A DNA stretch of 64,000 nt from Pseudomonas sp. GD03919 (GTDB lineage Bacteria > Pseudomonadota > Gammaproteobacteria > Pseudomonadales > Pseudomonadaceae): contig NZ_CP104582.1 in NCBI RefSeq assembly GCF_029814935.1, positions 372,001-436,000 on the forward strand. Direction: 5' to 3'. Position 1 is the stretch's first letter, and every line of letters begins with the position of its first letter. The translations under genes were made by a program, and so were the position numbers. The notes beneath the pieces were generated by a model that was given only the letters and a program-made list of their open reading frames with translations, had not been told where the DNA came from and made no database searches. Shown here piece by piece: positions 15,147 to 24,257 of this stretch.

Positions 15147-17558
15147 TTACCAGGCGTAGTTGAGGCTGGCAGTTACGCGGCGTGGATCGCCGGCGTAGCA
15201 GTAGAAACCGTCGCAGGTGGCCAGGTATTCCTTGTCGAACAGGTTGTTGACGTTGAGTGCCACGCTGGCGCCATTCAAGCTGCTGTCGAGGTGGCGGAGG
15301 TCATAACGCACGGCGGCGTCGTAGACGGTGTAGGCGCTGGAGTGACCATCCGATGGATCACGCACAAAGCCGACGCTGCCCACCGAGATGTTGTCGGTAG
15401 AGCCGATGTAGCGCGCACCGAAACCAACGCCGAAACCGGCCAGGGCGCCTGCACTCCAGTCATAGTCAGCCCAGAGCGCGGCCTGATGCTCTGGCGTCAG
15501 CGGTAGCGCACGGTTCTTGTCGCGCAGGTCGCCGACCTTGGTCATCTTGCTGTTGGCGTAGGTGTAAGAGGCGGTCAGCTTGAAATTCTCGGTCACGTTG
15601 CCGATCGCTTCCAGCTCGAAACCACGGACTTGCACTTCCTCCAGGGGCTGGGTAGCTCCCTGGGTGTTGGTGCTGACGATGTTCTGCCGTTTCAGGTCAT
15701 ATGCTGCTGCGGTGAACAACATGTCGCTGCCCGGCGGTTGATACTTGACCCCCAGTTCATACTGTTTGCCTGTACTCGGCTGGAATGCTTCGCCCGCACT
15801 GCCACCCGCTTCTGCCTGGAAGGATTCGGCGTAGGAGATGTAGGGGGTGAAGCCGGAGTCGAAGACGTAGCTGAGCGCCGCGTTACCGCTGAATTGGCTG
15901 TCGCGGCGACTGTCCTCAGCGTTGCCTGCGTTGTAGAACACCGAGTCGGTATCCAGGCGATCCCAGCGCCCGCCCAGGGTCAGGCGCCAGGCATCCAGGG
16001 CCATCTGGTCCTGCAGATACAGGCCGGTGTTGCGACGTTTTTGGTTGTAGTCCTGGAAGGCCGTATAGGTGACATTGCTGAAGTCCTGGCCGTAAACCGG
16101 GCGAATGATGTTGCTGCTGGGGGCCGTGCCGTACAGCCAGCGGTAATCGGTATTCACCCGCAGATAGTCCAGGCCCACCAGCAGAGTGTGAGTCACCGTG
16201 CCCGTGCTGAAATTAGCCTGGAAATTGTTGTCCACCGCGAAGTGGCTGATGTTCTCGTCGTAGACGTTGGCGCCGCGCGCCACCGTGCCGTCATCGGCTA
16301 CGGCGGTTGCCCAGCCGCCGGCGGTGATGATCTGGTTATCCAGCTCAAGCTTGCTGTAGCGCAGGTTCTGGCGGAACTGCCAGACATCGCTTAAGCGGTG
16401 CTCGAACGCATAGCCCAGTGCGTAAAAGGTCTTGTCGTAAAACTCCCACTCAGGGTCGCCCAGGTTCTTGTTGGTGTCGACCTTGCCAGCCGGGGAGCTC
16501 AGCTTGGTGCCCTGCAGCGGCAGAAACTGGCTGGTGCCACCGGTATCGTCGCGGTTGAACTGGCCGAGCACGGTCAGCGTCGTCTCGTCGGCGATGTTCC
16601 AGGTCAGGCTCGGTGCCAGGTTGAAGCGCTGATCGTCGATATGCTCAATGGCCGTGCCGCTGTCACGGCCGGTACCACTGAAGCGGTAGAGAAAACGGCC
16701 GTCGTCATCGATTTTGCCGGTGCTGTCGAAGCTGATCTGCTTGTGGTTGTAGTTACCGACCTGCACCTGGACTTCATGGCTGCTTTCGTACTGCGGGCGG
16801 CGGCTGACGGCATCCACCAGGCCGCCCGGCGGGGTCTGGCCATAGACCGAGGACGCTGGGCCGCGCAGGACGGCAACCCGCTCCAGGTTCCAGGTTTCCA
16901 GTTTGGGCATGGTGTAACTGCCTTTGGGCAGTGGCAGGCCATCAAGTATCTGGATGGGTTCGAAACCACGAATCTTCATCCAGTCGGCGCGGCTGTCGCT
17001 GCCGTAGCTGCTGGCGATGACGCCCGGCATGTAGCGCACGGCATCGTCGAGGCTCTGCACTTTGCGGTCCTGCATCTGCTCGCGGGTGGCCACTGAAATC
17101 GAGCGCGGCGCTTCGAGCAGCGGGGTATCGGTTTTGCTGCCAACGGCGGTGCGCGAAGCGAGATAACCCGGGGCTTCACCCCAGGCACTCTCCGCCGGTT
17201 GCGCGGATGCGGTAACGGTGGCGTCCGGCAAAGCAACCGCCGCTTCCTGACTCTGCGGCACCAGGCTGTAAGCGCCGCCGCTGCCAGGCTGCAATTGCAG
17301 GCCGGTACCACGAAGCGCCTGATTCAGTGCGCCGATCGCGTCGTAGTCACCTTCGACCGGCGCCGATTGCTTGCCGGCGGTCAAGGCGGGGTCGATGCTC
17401 AACACGATGCCAGCGTCTGCGGCGATTTGGGTGAGGGTAGTGGCCAGAGGTGCAGGGGGCAATTGATAGGGCGCCGCCAGCGCCTGAGTTGCAGTGCCGC
17501 CCAGGGTGATGGCCAGCGCCAGCAGCGTAGGGCAGAACAGGGGGGAAGTGCCACGCAT
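15147..17558 (-). CDS. TonB-dependent siderophore receptor with signalling domain (FoxA/FiuA type)
   Basis: An 803-residue outer-membrane receptor. Residues 1-27 are a signal peptide (ending TQALA) and about 28-105 an STN signalling domain (LPPAPLATTLTQIAADAGI). The plug follows (about 150-260, with GVIASSYGSDSRADWMKIRG and LRGPASSVYGQTPPGG), then a 22-strand barrel ending in VTASLNYAW. The start ATG 17558 has CCAGGAG nine bases upstream. The STN domain and the adjacent FecR and FecI genes show cell-surface signalling. The PepSY neighbour suggests ferrioxamine (FoxA-like), while chromosomal position recalls P. aeruginosa fiuA (ferrichrome). The true ligand is undecided. Confidence 0.92.
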   Translation of the reverse strand: MRGTSPLFCPTLLALAITLGGTATQALAAPYQLPPAPLATTLTQIAADAGIVLSIDPALTAGKQSAPVEGDYDAIGALNQALRGTGLQLQPGSGGAYSLVPQSQEAAVALPDATVTASAQPAESAWGEAPGYLASRTAVGSKTDTPLLEAPRSISVATREQMQDRKVQSLDDAVRYMPGVIASSYGSDSRADWMKIRGFEPIQILDGLPLPKGSYTMPKLETWNLERVAVLRGPASSVYGQTPPGGLVDAVSRRPQYESSHEVQVQVGNYNHKQISFDSTGKIDDDGRFLYRFSGTGRDSGTAIEHIDDQRFNLAPSLTWNIADETTLTVLGQFNRDDTGGTSQFLPLQGTKLSSPAGKVDTNKNLGDPEWEFYDKTFYALGYAFEHRLSDVWQFRQNLRYSKLELDNQIITAGGWATAVADDGTVARGANVYDENISHFAVDNNFQANFSTGTVTHTLLVGLDYLRVNTDYRWLYGTAPSSNIIRPVYGQDFSNVTYTAFQDYNQKRRNTGLYLQDQMALDAWRLTLGGRWDRLDTDSVFYNAGNAEDSRRDSQFSGNAALSYVFDSGFTPYISYAESFQAEAGGSAGEAFQPSTGKQYELGVKYQPPGSDMLFTAAAYDLKRQNIVSTNTQGATQPLEEVQVRGFELEAIGNVTENFKLTASYTYANSKMTKVGDLRDKNRALPLTPEHQAALWADYDWSAGALAGFGVGFGARYIGSTDNISVGSVGFVRDPSDGHSSAYTVYDAAVRYDLRHLDSSLNGASVALNVNNLFDKEYLATCDGFYCYAGDPRRVTASLNYAW

Positions 17559-17658
17559 TGCGAATATCTCCTGGAGGATAATAGATCTCATTGACCTGTT
17601 GCCGAAGGAGATTGCAAAAGTGACAGGGGGTCGCCGAAATAAATGTGCGGTCGCTGTT

Positions 17659-18609
17659 TCAGGGTGAGGCTGGAGCGGCCGGTACCACGCGTACCCACCA
17701 GGGTTGCACGCGCTCGATACGTATTGGCAGGCTCAAGGCCAGGGCGTCCAGGGCCAGATCGCTGTCGTGCAGTGGGAAGCTGCCGCTGATGGTCAGACCG
17801 GCGATACGCGGGTCGACGCCCAGGTAGCCGGTTCGGTAGGGGCTCAATTGCGCCAGCACCTGATCCAGGCGCTGCCCTTCGGCCACCAACATGCCGCGGC
17901 TCCAGGCATCGGCCGCCGGAGCGGCGGGCTTGCTGCTGCCCAGCCCGGTCGACAGCATGTCCACCTGCTGGCCTGCCTGAATCACGCGGGTTTGGTCGCT
18001 GTTGCTGGGGTGTGCGGCCACTGCTGACTGCAACACGGTCAGGTGCGTACGGTCACCGTCGCGGCGCACCAGAAAACGTGTTCCCAGTGCGCGTAGACGG
18101 CCTTGGGCGGTGGCGACGACAAACGGACGTTTATCGCCCGGAGCCGTCTGCACGAGGATCTCACCACTGCGCAGGGTCAACAGGCGCTGCTCGGCATCGA
18201 AGTCGATATCCAGGGCGCTGGCGCTGTTGAGGGTGACCTGGCTGTTATCACTCAGGCGCAGCTCGAGTTGTTCACCTGCACCGGTGCGGGCGTCGGCCAG
18301 ATAATCGGTGAGGGGACGTTGGCTTGCCAGCAGAACCAGGGTCAGCGCACCCAGCAGGCCCAGGCTGAGCAGGGCACGGGACGGGCGGCGCGAGGCGGGG
18401 CGGCTTAGCAAGGCGCGGCGCATCAGCGGTGTTGCAGCCGGGGTCAGGTGGGTGCTCAGCGCGTTGAGCTGATGCCAGGCACGGGCATGTTCCGGATCGG
18501 CAGCCAGCCAGGCATGAAAGTCTGCGGGCGCTTTATCCTCCGCGATGTTGTCCAGGCGCAGTTGCCACTCGATAGCAGCGTCCAGCGCCCGCGCCGAGAC
18601 AGCGCTCAT
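17659..18609 (-). CDS. FecR-family anti-sigma factor/signal transducer
   Basis: A 316-residue FecR protein. The N-terminal DUF4880-type cytoplasmic part (residues 1-75, WQLRLDNIAEDKAPADFHAW) binds the sigma factor. One transmembrane segment follows at about 90-110 (ALLSLGLLGALTLVLLAS), then the periplasmic FecR domain (FDAEQRLLTLRSGEILVQT). A C-terminal STN-like domain (SPYRTGYLGVDPRIAGLTIS) meets the receptor. The start ATG 18609 overlaps the sigma-factor stop in an ATGA junction. It passes the iron-siderophore signal from the receptor to the sigma factor. Confidence 0.92.
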   Translation of the reverse strand: MSAVSARALDAAIEWQLRLDNIAEDKAPADFHAWLAADPEHARAWHQLNALSTHLTPAATPLMRRALLSRPASRRPSRALLSLGLLGALTLVLLASQRPLTDYLADARTGAGEQLELRLSDNSQVTLNSASALDIDFDAEQRLLTLRSGEILVQTAPGDKRPFVVATAQGRLRALGTRFLVRRDGDRTHLTVLQSAVAAHPSNSDQTRVIQAGQQVDMLSTGLGSSKPAAPAADAWSRGMLVAEGQRLDQVLAQLSPYRTGYLGVDPRIAGLTISGSFPLHDSDLALDALALSLPIRIERVQPWWVRVVPAAPASP

Positions 18610-19124
18610 TGCGCCTCTCCATAGACAGCTACGTAGCACTGACGAAGGCCCTGGGCCAGGTATTGACGCACCCGTGATACCGACACGCCCAGGCGCTCAG
18701 CGATTTCCGCATGGCCCAGACCATCGAGGCGGTTGAGCAGAAATGCCTGACGCGCTTTGACGGACAGGTTGCCCAGCAGCCGGTCGACCTCCTGCAGCGC
18801 TTGCAGCGCAATGGCTTGCTCTTCAGGGCTGGGATGAGAGGTCTCGGGTTGCCCCTGCAGGGCATCGAGGTAACTGCGTTCCAGGGCGCTGCGGCGGAAG
18901 TGATCGACCAGCAGGCCGCGGGCGATGGTGGTCAGCAGGGCGCGTGGCTCGCGTACCTCGGCCAGGTCAGTGCGCCCGAGCAGGCGCACGAAGGTGTCCT
19001 GGCTCAGGTCTTCGGCACGTTCGTGGCCGTACAGGCTTTTGCGCAGCCAGCCGAGCAGCCACTCGCGGTGATCGCGGTAGAGCAGGCCGAGCACATGCTG
19101 CTGAGTGGGATCGCCCGCGGACAC
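18606..19124 (-). CDS. ECF sigma factor of the FecI family
   Basis: A 172-residue sigma-70-family factor. Region 2 is about residues 10-75 (YRDHREWLLGWLRKSLYGHE, then RAEDLSQDTFVRLL) and region 4 about 110-165 (HAEIAERLGVSVSRVRQYLA). I chose GTG 19124, which follows a GAGG box and gives the usual FecI length; the frame stays open about 200 codons further upstream without protein-like content. It directs transcription of the receptor operon when released by the FecR protein. A Fur-box-like sequence lies 33 bases before the start. Confidence 0.88.
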   Translation of the reverse strand: MSAGDPTQQHVLGLLYRDHREWLLGWLRKSLYGHERAEDLSQDTFVRLLGRTDLAEVREPRALLTTIARGLLVDHFRRSALERSYLDALQGQPETSHPSPEEQAIALQALQEVDRLLGNLSVKARQAFLLNRLDGLGHAEIAERLGVSVSRVRQYLAQGLRQCYVAVYGEAQ

Positions 19125-19156
19125 GCTGACCTCGGTAGGTGGATAAGAAACAAATC

Positions 19157-19175
19157 GAGAACTATTCGCATAATC
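19157..19175 (-). promoter_or_regulatory. Putative Fur box upstream of the FecI-type gene
   Basis: On the minus strand GATTATGCGAATAGTTCTC matches 13 of 19 positions of GATAATGATAATCATTATC. It is well placed to repress the sigma-factor gene when iron is replete. Confidence 0.55.
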
Positions 19176-19270
19176 GCAGAGCGGGCCAGTATCCTGCAAT
19201 CTCTGCGTGCGTGATGGGCGACGGGTGGGGGCGAGGTGTGCTTCGTTGTGTCCAGACGTGCGTGTCAGCG

Positions 19271-19975
19271 CTAAAGCGAATGCGCCCGTTGGCGACGACG
19301 GCTGTTGAGCTGTTGCTGCAGGGCCGCAAGCGTGTCGATGCCCTGGCGGCGCGCCTTGCTGAACAACATCAGCGCCAGTTCGGCTGTGACCAGTGCATCG
19401 GCACTGGCGTTGTGACGTTGGTGCACCTGCAGGCCGAATTCGGCGACCCAGTCGTCGAGCCCGCCTTGGCGAATGCGTGCCTGCGGGCACAGCAGCGGGG
19501 CAATCTCGGCAACGTCGAAGAAACTGTGTTGCAGGCGATAACCCAGGCTCTGCCGCAGTGCGCGGGCCAGCATGCGCTGATCGAAACCAGCGTGGAACGC
19601 CAGCAGCGGGCTGCTGCCGACGAACTCCATGAAGTCCAGCAGCCCTTCGGCGGGGTCGACGCCGCGAGCGACTTCGCTGGGGGCAATACCGTGGATCAGG
19701 GTGCTGGCGCTGGCCTGGTGATCGGGTTGGTGCAGGGTGCATTCGAACTGTTCGGCGAAGTCGATGGCACCGTGGTCGATCACCACCGCGCCGATGGCCA
19801 GCACCTGATCGCGGCGCATGTTCAAACCGGTGGTTTCCAGATCGAGCACGACCAAGCGCTGCTCATGCAGTGGGCGCTCGTCGAAGGGCGCCGGCGCGCT
19901 CAGCTCGTTGCGGCGCTGCAACTGCTGCTGGGTCAGGGCCGGGCCACGGCCGGTGAACCAGGTGAACCTGCTCAT
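19271..19975 (-). CDS. DnaQ-like 3'-5' exonuclease (DEDDh)
   Basis: A 234-residue exonuclease domain resembling the epsilon subunit of DNA polymerase III. Motif Exo I is VVLDLETTGL with D45 and E47, Exo II is in LLAFHAGFDQRML, and Exo III is in RHNASADALVTAEL, with His and Asp of the DEDDh set. It is too divergent, and has the wrong N-terminus, to be the replicative proofreader. Its ATG overlaps the stop of the cNMP/CBS/DUF294 gene by 4 bases. This coupled pair recurs in Pseudomonas, usually near a DUF4212 symporter, and the symporter pair here lies 8 kb away. The substrate is unknown. Confidence 0.88.
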   Translation of the reverse strand: MSRFTWFTGRGPALTQQQLQRRNELSAPAPFDERPLHEQRLVVLDLETTGLNMRRDQVLAIGAVVIDHGAIDFAEQFECTLHQPDHQASASTLIHGIAPSEVARGVDPAEGLLDFMEFVGSSPLLAFHAGFDQRMLARALRQSLGYRLQHSFFDVAEIAPLLCPQARIRQGGLDDWVAEFGLQVHQRHNASADALVTAELALMLFSKARRQGIDTLAALQQQLNSRRRQRAHSL

Positions 19976-21903
19976 AGCTGATACCTCATGGCCAGGCTGC
20001 TCTGCAGGCGCTGCGCCTGGCGGAACGACTCGCGCAGAATACGCCGGTCCAGGTGGTTGAGGTGGTCGGGGTCGACCCGATTGGAATAGGGCAGCTCGTC
20101 ACGTGCCTGCAGCTGATGCTGCTGCATGCGCGTCTGCTGAATGAAATGATAGGCCTCTTCATAGGCGGCGCCGTCCAGCGCATCGATCACGCCCTTGGTG
20201 ATCAACGCGCGCAAACGCTCGAGAGTGCCTACTGCGCTGATGCCGTTGGCCAGTGCCAGCAGGCGCGCGCCGTCGACGAAAGGCGTCAGGCCCTGCACCT
20301 TGAGGTCGAGGGTGTCCTTGTCGGCGCCGGAACGCGCCACCACGAAATCACGGAAGCGCCCGACCGGCGGGCGCTGGCGTAGAGCGTTCTCGGCCAGCAT
20401 CTTCTGGAACAGGCTGTTGCTGGCGACGCGGCCGAGCAGCTCGCTGCGCAGTTGTTCGCAGCCTTCGTCCGGGCCCCAGATGGTGCGCAGGTCGAAGTAG
20501 ATCGACGAGCCCAGCAGATTCTCCGGCGTGGCTTCGAGGACGAAGCCGGCAAAGCGCCGTGACCATTCCTGGCGCGACAGGCACAGCTCGGGATTGCCGG
20601 CCATGATGTTGCCCTTGCACAGGGTGAAGCCGCACTGCGCCAGGCGCTGGTTGATCTCGTGGGCGATGGGTAGCAGGCGCTCGCGAATTGTCGCAGCCTC
20701 GCTGGCATTTTCCGCCTCGAAGAGGATGCCGTTGTCCTGGTCGGTGTGCAGGGTCTGTTCGCGGCGGCCTTCGCTGCCGAAGCATAGCCAGGTGAAGGGG
20801 ATGCCCGGATCGCCCATGTCCTCGAGGGTCAGCTCGATCACCCGGCATACGGTGTGGTCGTTGAGCAGGGTGACGATATGGGTGATCTGCGTCGAGCTGG
20901 CGCCATGGGCGAGCATGCGGTCGACCAGCAGGCGGATGTCGCTGCGCAGCCCGGCCAGGGTTTCCACCTTGCCGGCATGGCGGATGGTGCGTGCTAGATG
21001 CACCAGGTCGACGCGCTGCAGGCTGAACAGATCGCGCTCGGAAATCACCCCGCAGAGTTTCTCGTGCTCCACCAGGCAGACGTGGGCGATGTGCCGCTCG
21101 GTCATGGCGATGGCGGCATCGAAGGCGCTGGCATCCGGCGCCAGATGAAACGGATTGGGTGTCATCAGATTGTCGATGGGCTGGGCCAGATCGACGCCAT
21201 CGGCGACCACCCGGCGCAGGTCGCGCAAGGTGAAGATGCCCAGCGGTTTGTCGGCCGGGTCGAGCACCACGATGCTGCCCACGTGCTGTTCGTGCATCAG
21301 CCGAACGGCATCGCGCAGCGGCGTGTCGGGCGCGCAGCCGATGGGTTGGCGCATGGCCAATTCGCCCAGACGGGTATCCAGCGAATACTGCGCGCCGAGG
21401 GTTTCAACCGCACGCAACTGCACCTGCTGGTTGACCTGATCGAGCAGGCTGCTGACCCCGCGCAGGGCGAAGTCGCGCAGCGGGTTGGAAACGGCGAACA
21501 GCTTGATGAAGGCGTGCTTGGCCAGTAGCAGGCAGAAGGTGTCTTCGGCGGCCAGGTGTTCGGTGCGCGTGGCGCGCTCGCCGATCAGCGCGGCCAGAGG
21601 GAAGCATTCGCCAGCGGTGATCTCGAAGGTGGTCTCGGTACCGCGTCTTGCGCTGTGCGGGCGCTCGCCGTGTACGCGACCCTGCTTGACGATGTAGAAG
21701 TGCTCGACCACGCCATCGCTGGGTTTGATGATCGAGTCGCCCTCGGCATAGAAGCGCAGCTGGCAATGCTCGACCAGAAACGCCAGGTGGGCGGTGTCCA
21801 TCTGGTTGAAAGGCGGGAACTTGTGCAGGAACTCCATGGTGCCGTGGATGTTCTGAAGCACCGCAGTCTTGCCCGCATCGGCCATCGCGTCGGCCTTGCT
21901 CAT
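19972..21903 (-). CDS. cNMP-binding, CBS-pair and DUF294 nucleotidyltransferase-like regulator
   Basis: A 643-residue multidomain signalling protein. A cyclic-nucleotide-binding-like domain (about residues 25-145) is followed by two CBS repeats (about 170-290, with HVGSIVVLDPADKPLGIFTL and LCGVISERDLF). A DUF294 nucleotidyltransferase-like domain (about 330-480) carries GSEGRREQTLHTDQDNG, the GSxxR and DxD signature of GlnD/GlnE-type transferases. A helical C-terminal domain ends the protein. It probably senses a nucleotide and modifies a partner, but the target is not known. It is followed by the coupled exonuclease gene. Confidence 0.92.
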   Translation of the reverse strand: MSKADAMADAGKTAVLQNIHGTMEFLHKFPPFNQMDTAHLAFLVEHCQLRFYAEGDSIIKPSDGVVEHFYIVKQGRVHGERPHSARRGTETTFEITAGECFPLAALIGERATRTEHLAAEDTFCLLLAKHAFIKLFAVSNPLRDFALRGVSSLLDQVNQQVQLRAVETLGAQYSLDTRLGELAMRQPIGCAPDTPLRDAVRLMHEQHVGSIVVLDPADKPLGIFTLRDLRRVVADGVDLAQPIDNLMTPNPFHLAPDASAFDAAIAMTERHIAHVCLVEHEKLCGVISERDLFSLQRVDLVHLARTIRHAGKVETLAGLRSDIRLLVDRMLAHGASSTQITHIVTLLNDHTVCRVIELTLEDMGDPGIPFTWLCFGSEGRREQTLHTDQDNGILFEAENASEAATIRERLLPIAHEINQRLAQCGFTLCKGNIMAGNPELCLSRQEWSRRFAGFVLEATPENLLGSSIYFDLRTIWGPDEGCEQLRSELLGRVASNSLFQKMLAENALRQRPPVGRFRDFVVARSGADKDTLDLKVQGLTPFVDGARLLALANGISAVGTLERLRALITKGVIDALDGAAYEEAYHFIQQTRMQQHQLQARDELPYSNRVDPDHLNHLDRRILRESFRQAQRLQSSLAMRYQL

Positions 21904-22071
21904 GGGCTTGCGCCTCGCAGTCTCGGGATGGTGTCAGTGTGGCCCTGGCCCGCCGGGTTGCCCATTGCACCTAAGTAGGGTGGTGAGGGCGCAGGTTCTT
22001 GACGAAATTTTGACTTGTGCCCAGGCAGACTGCGCCAGACCCCGTATTCCGTAAAAGAGCAAGGCATATCC

Positions 22072-24138
22072 ATGCAGTCATCCGTACCAGCTGCCCGTGG
22101 GGCGGCGCAGGTCAGTGTTGGTAGTCACCTGGCTTTCATCCTCGGCAGCGCACTGTGCATGCTGCTGCTGTTCGCCCTGGCCCGCTTGGGGCTGTTGGCC
22201 TACAACCAGGCGTTGATCGCCGATACACCGGCCAGCACCTTCGCCGAATCCTTCGTCAACGGTGCGCGTTTCGACCTGCGCCTGATCGTCTACCTGTGCA
22301 TCCCGCTCAGCCTGTCGCTGCTCAGCGTCACGGCGATGCGCGCGCGACGTCTGCATGTCGCCTGGCTGACGTTCGCTACCAGCCTGTGCCTGTTCTTCGC
22401 CGTGGTCGAACTGAATTTCTATCGTGAATTCCACCAGCGCCTGAACAGCCTGGTGTTCCAGTACATGCAGGAAGACATCGGTACCGTGGCCAGCATGATC
22501 TGGAATGGCTTCCCGGTACTGCGCTTGCTGCTGGCCTGGGCCCTGACTACGCTGCTGCTGGCCTGGCTGTTCCGCCGTATCGAGCGTGCCACCCGCGCGC
22601 GCGGCCACGCTGCTGCGCCGCGCTGGCCGGTGCGCACGGCCGTGTTCGTGCTGTTGCTGCTGGTCTGCGTGGTCGCCGCTCGCGGCACCTTGCGTTCTGG
22701 ACCGCCGCTGCGCTGGGGCGATGCCTATACCACCGATTCGATGTTCGCCAACCACCTGGGCCTCAACGGTACGCTGACCCTGGTCGATGCGGCCGACAAC
22801 TTCTTCTCCGACCACCGCGACAACAGCTGGAAAGCCACGCTGCCGGCTGACGAGGCGCAGCAGATCACCCGCGACCTGCTGCTGACCCCGCGCGATGAGC
22901 TGATCGACGCCGACGTGGCTGCGGTGCGCCGCGTCTATACGCCTCCAGTCGAAGGTCAGCTGCCGCAGGTGCGCAACGTGGTAGTGATTCTCATGGAGAG
23001 CATGGCCGGACGCTACATCGGCGCCATGGGCAACCAGGACGGCATCACCCCCAACTTCGATGCGCTGGCCAAGGAGGGCCTGTTGTTCCAGCGCGTGTTC
23101 TCCAACGGTACCCATACCCACCAGGGCATGTTCGCCACCATGGCCTGCTTCCCCAACCTGCCGGCGTTCGAATACCTGATGCGCATGCCGGAAGGCAGCC
23201 ACCAGTTCTCCGGCCTGCCGCAACTGCTCAGTGCTCGCGGCTATGACGACGTGTACGTGTACAACGGCAGCTTCGCCTGGGATAACCAGTCCGGCTTCTT
23301 CGCCAATCAGGGCATGCGCAACTTCGTCGGCCGAGATGACTTCGTAGACCCGGTGTTCATCGACCCGACCTGGGGCGTGTCTGATCAGGACATGTTCAGC
23401 CGCGGCGCCGAGGAGCTGGCCAAGCTCGGCAGTCAGGGCAAACCCTTCTATGCGCTGTTGCAGACGTTGTCCAACCACACGCCCTATGCCCTGCCGGAAG
23501 ACTTGCCGGTCGAACCCGTCACCGGCCATGGCTCGCTGGACCAGCACCTGACGGCCATGCGCTATGCCGACTGGGCGCTCGGCCAGTTCTTCGCCAAGGC
23601 GCGCCAGGAGCCCTATTTCAAGGACACCCTGTTCGTGGTGCTGGGCGACCATGGCTTTGGCAACGACGAGCAGATCACCGAGATGGACCTGTCGCGCTTC
23701 AGCGTTCCGCTGCTGCTGATCGGCCCTGGTGTGCAGGAAACCTTCGGAAAAAGCCGCGATACCGTTGGCAGCCAGATCGACGTTGTACCTACCATCATGG
23801 GCCGCCTCGGCCAGCCCGTGCAGCAGCAATGCTGGGGGCGCGACCTGCTGGCGCTGCCTGAGGGCGATGCCGGCGTGGCGGTGATCAAGCCCTCCGGCAG
23901 CGACCAGACCGTGGGCCTGGTGACCGGTGACAATATCCTGGTCAAACCGCGTGACCGTGATGCGCGCCTGTATCGCTACCAGCTGGGCCATGATGCGCGC
24001 GGCGAAGTGATCGACGATGCGCAGCGGCGCAGCGATCTGGAGCGCAAACTGTCGGCCTTCGTGCAGACTGCCACCGCCAGCCTGCTGAGCAATACCACCG
24101 GCGTGACGGCGGACAAAACAGCGCAGACCAAGCCCTGA
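22072..24138 (+). CDS. LTA synthase-like sulfatase-fold membrane enzyme
   Basis: A 688-residue protein with five predicted N-terminal transmembrane segments within residues 1-225 and a large periplasmic alkaline-phosphatase/sulfatase-fold domain. Metal and catalytic motifs are VVILMESMAG (conserved Glu), SNGTHTHQGMF (nucleophilic Thr) and VLGDHGFG (Asp-His). Gram-negative relatives transfer phosphoglycerol or phosphoethanolamine-type groups to periplasmic glucans or lipids, but this one's acceptor cannot be told from sequence. The start ATG 22072 follows AAGG. It ends convergent with glcB at a bidirectional terminator. Confidence 0.9.
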   Translation: MQSSVPAARGAAQVSVGSHLAFILGSALCMLLLFALARLGLLAYNQALIADTPASTFAESFVNGARFDLRLIVYLCIPLSLSLLSVTAMRARRLHVAWLTFATSLCLFFAVVELNFYREFHQRLNSLVFQYMQEDIGTVASMIWNGFPVLRLLLAWALTTLLLAWLFRRIERATRARGHAAAPRWPVRTAVFVLLLLVCVVAARGTLRSGPPLRWGDAYTTDSMFANHLGLNGTLTLVDAADNFFSDHRDNSWKATLPADEAQQITRDLLLTPRDELIDADVAAVRRVYTPPVEGQLPQVRNVVVILMESMAGRYIGAMGNQDGITPNFDALAKEGLLFQRVFSNGTHTHQGMFATMACFPNLPAFEYLMRMPEGSHQFSGLPQLLSARGYDDVYVYNGSFAWDNQSGFFANQGMRNFVGRDDFVDPVFIDPTWGVSDQDMFSRGAEELAKLGSQGKPFYALLQTLSNHTPYALPEDLPVEPVTGHGSLDQHLTAMRYADWALGQFFAKARQEPYFKDTLFVVLGDHGFGNDEQITEMDLSRFSVPLLLIGPGVQETFGKSRDTVGSQIDVVPTIMGRLGQPVQQQCWGRDLLALPEGDAGVAVIKPSGSDQTVGLVTGDNILVKPRDRDARLYRYQLGHDARGEVIDDAQRRSDLERKLSAFVQTATASLLSNTTGVTADKTAQTKP

Positions 24139-24213
24139 CTGCCTGCCGTGGCTAAAGCCCCTCCCACAACATTAGCGCCCGTGGGAGGGCTTCAGTCGCG
24201 ACTGCTCAATAAA

Positions 24214-24235
24214 AAACCGCCCCGGAGGGCGGTTT
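24214..24235. terminator. Bidirectional rho-independent terminator
   Basis: A 9-bp stem AAACCGCCC / GGGCGGTTT with a 4-base loop sits between the convergent sulfatase-family gene and glcB. On the minus strand the stem is followed by a T-run (AATAAAAAA on plus). A second inverted repeat, GCCCTCCCAC-type, lies at 24153-24191. Confidence 0.88.
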
Positions 24236-24257
24236 ATTCATTCGCGCAATGAGCGAA

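Noticed and set aside
19125..19742. 200-codon N-terminal extension of the FecI-type sigma factor
   Set aside because: Pro/Arg-rich composition without domain signal; normal FecI length is reached from GTG 19124 with a GAGG box.
22078..23991. 637-codon open frame on the minus strand
   Set aside because: Antisense to the LTA-synthase-like gene, whose own catalytic motifs are clear.
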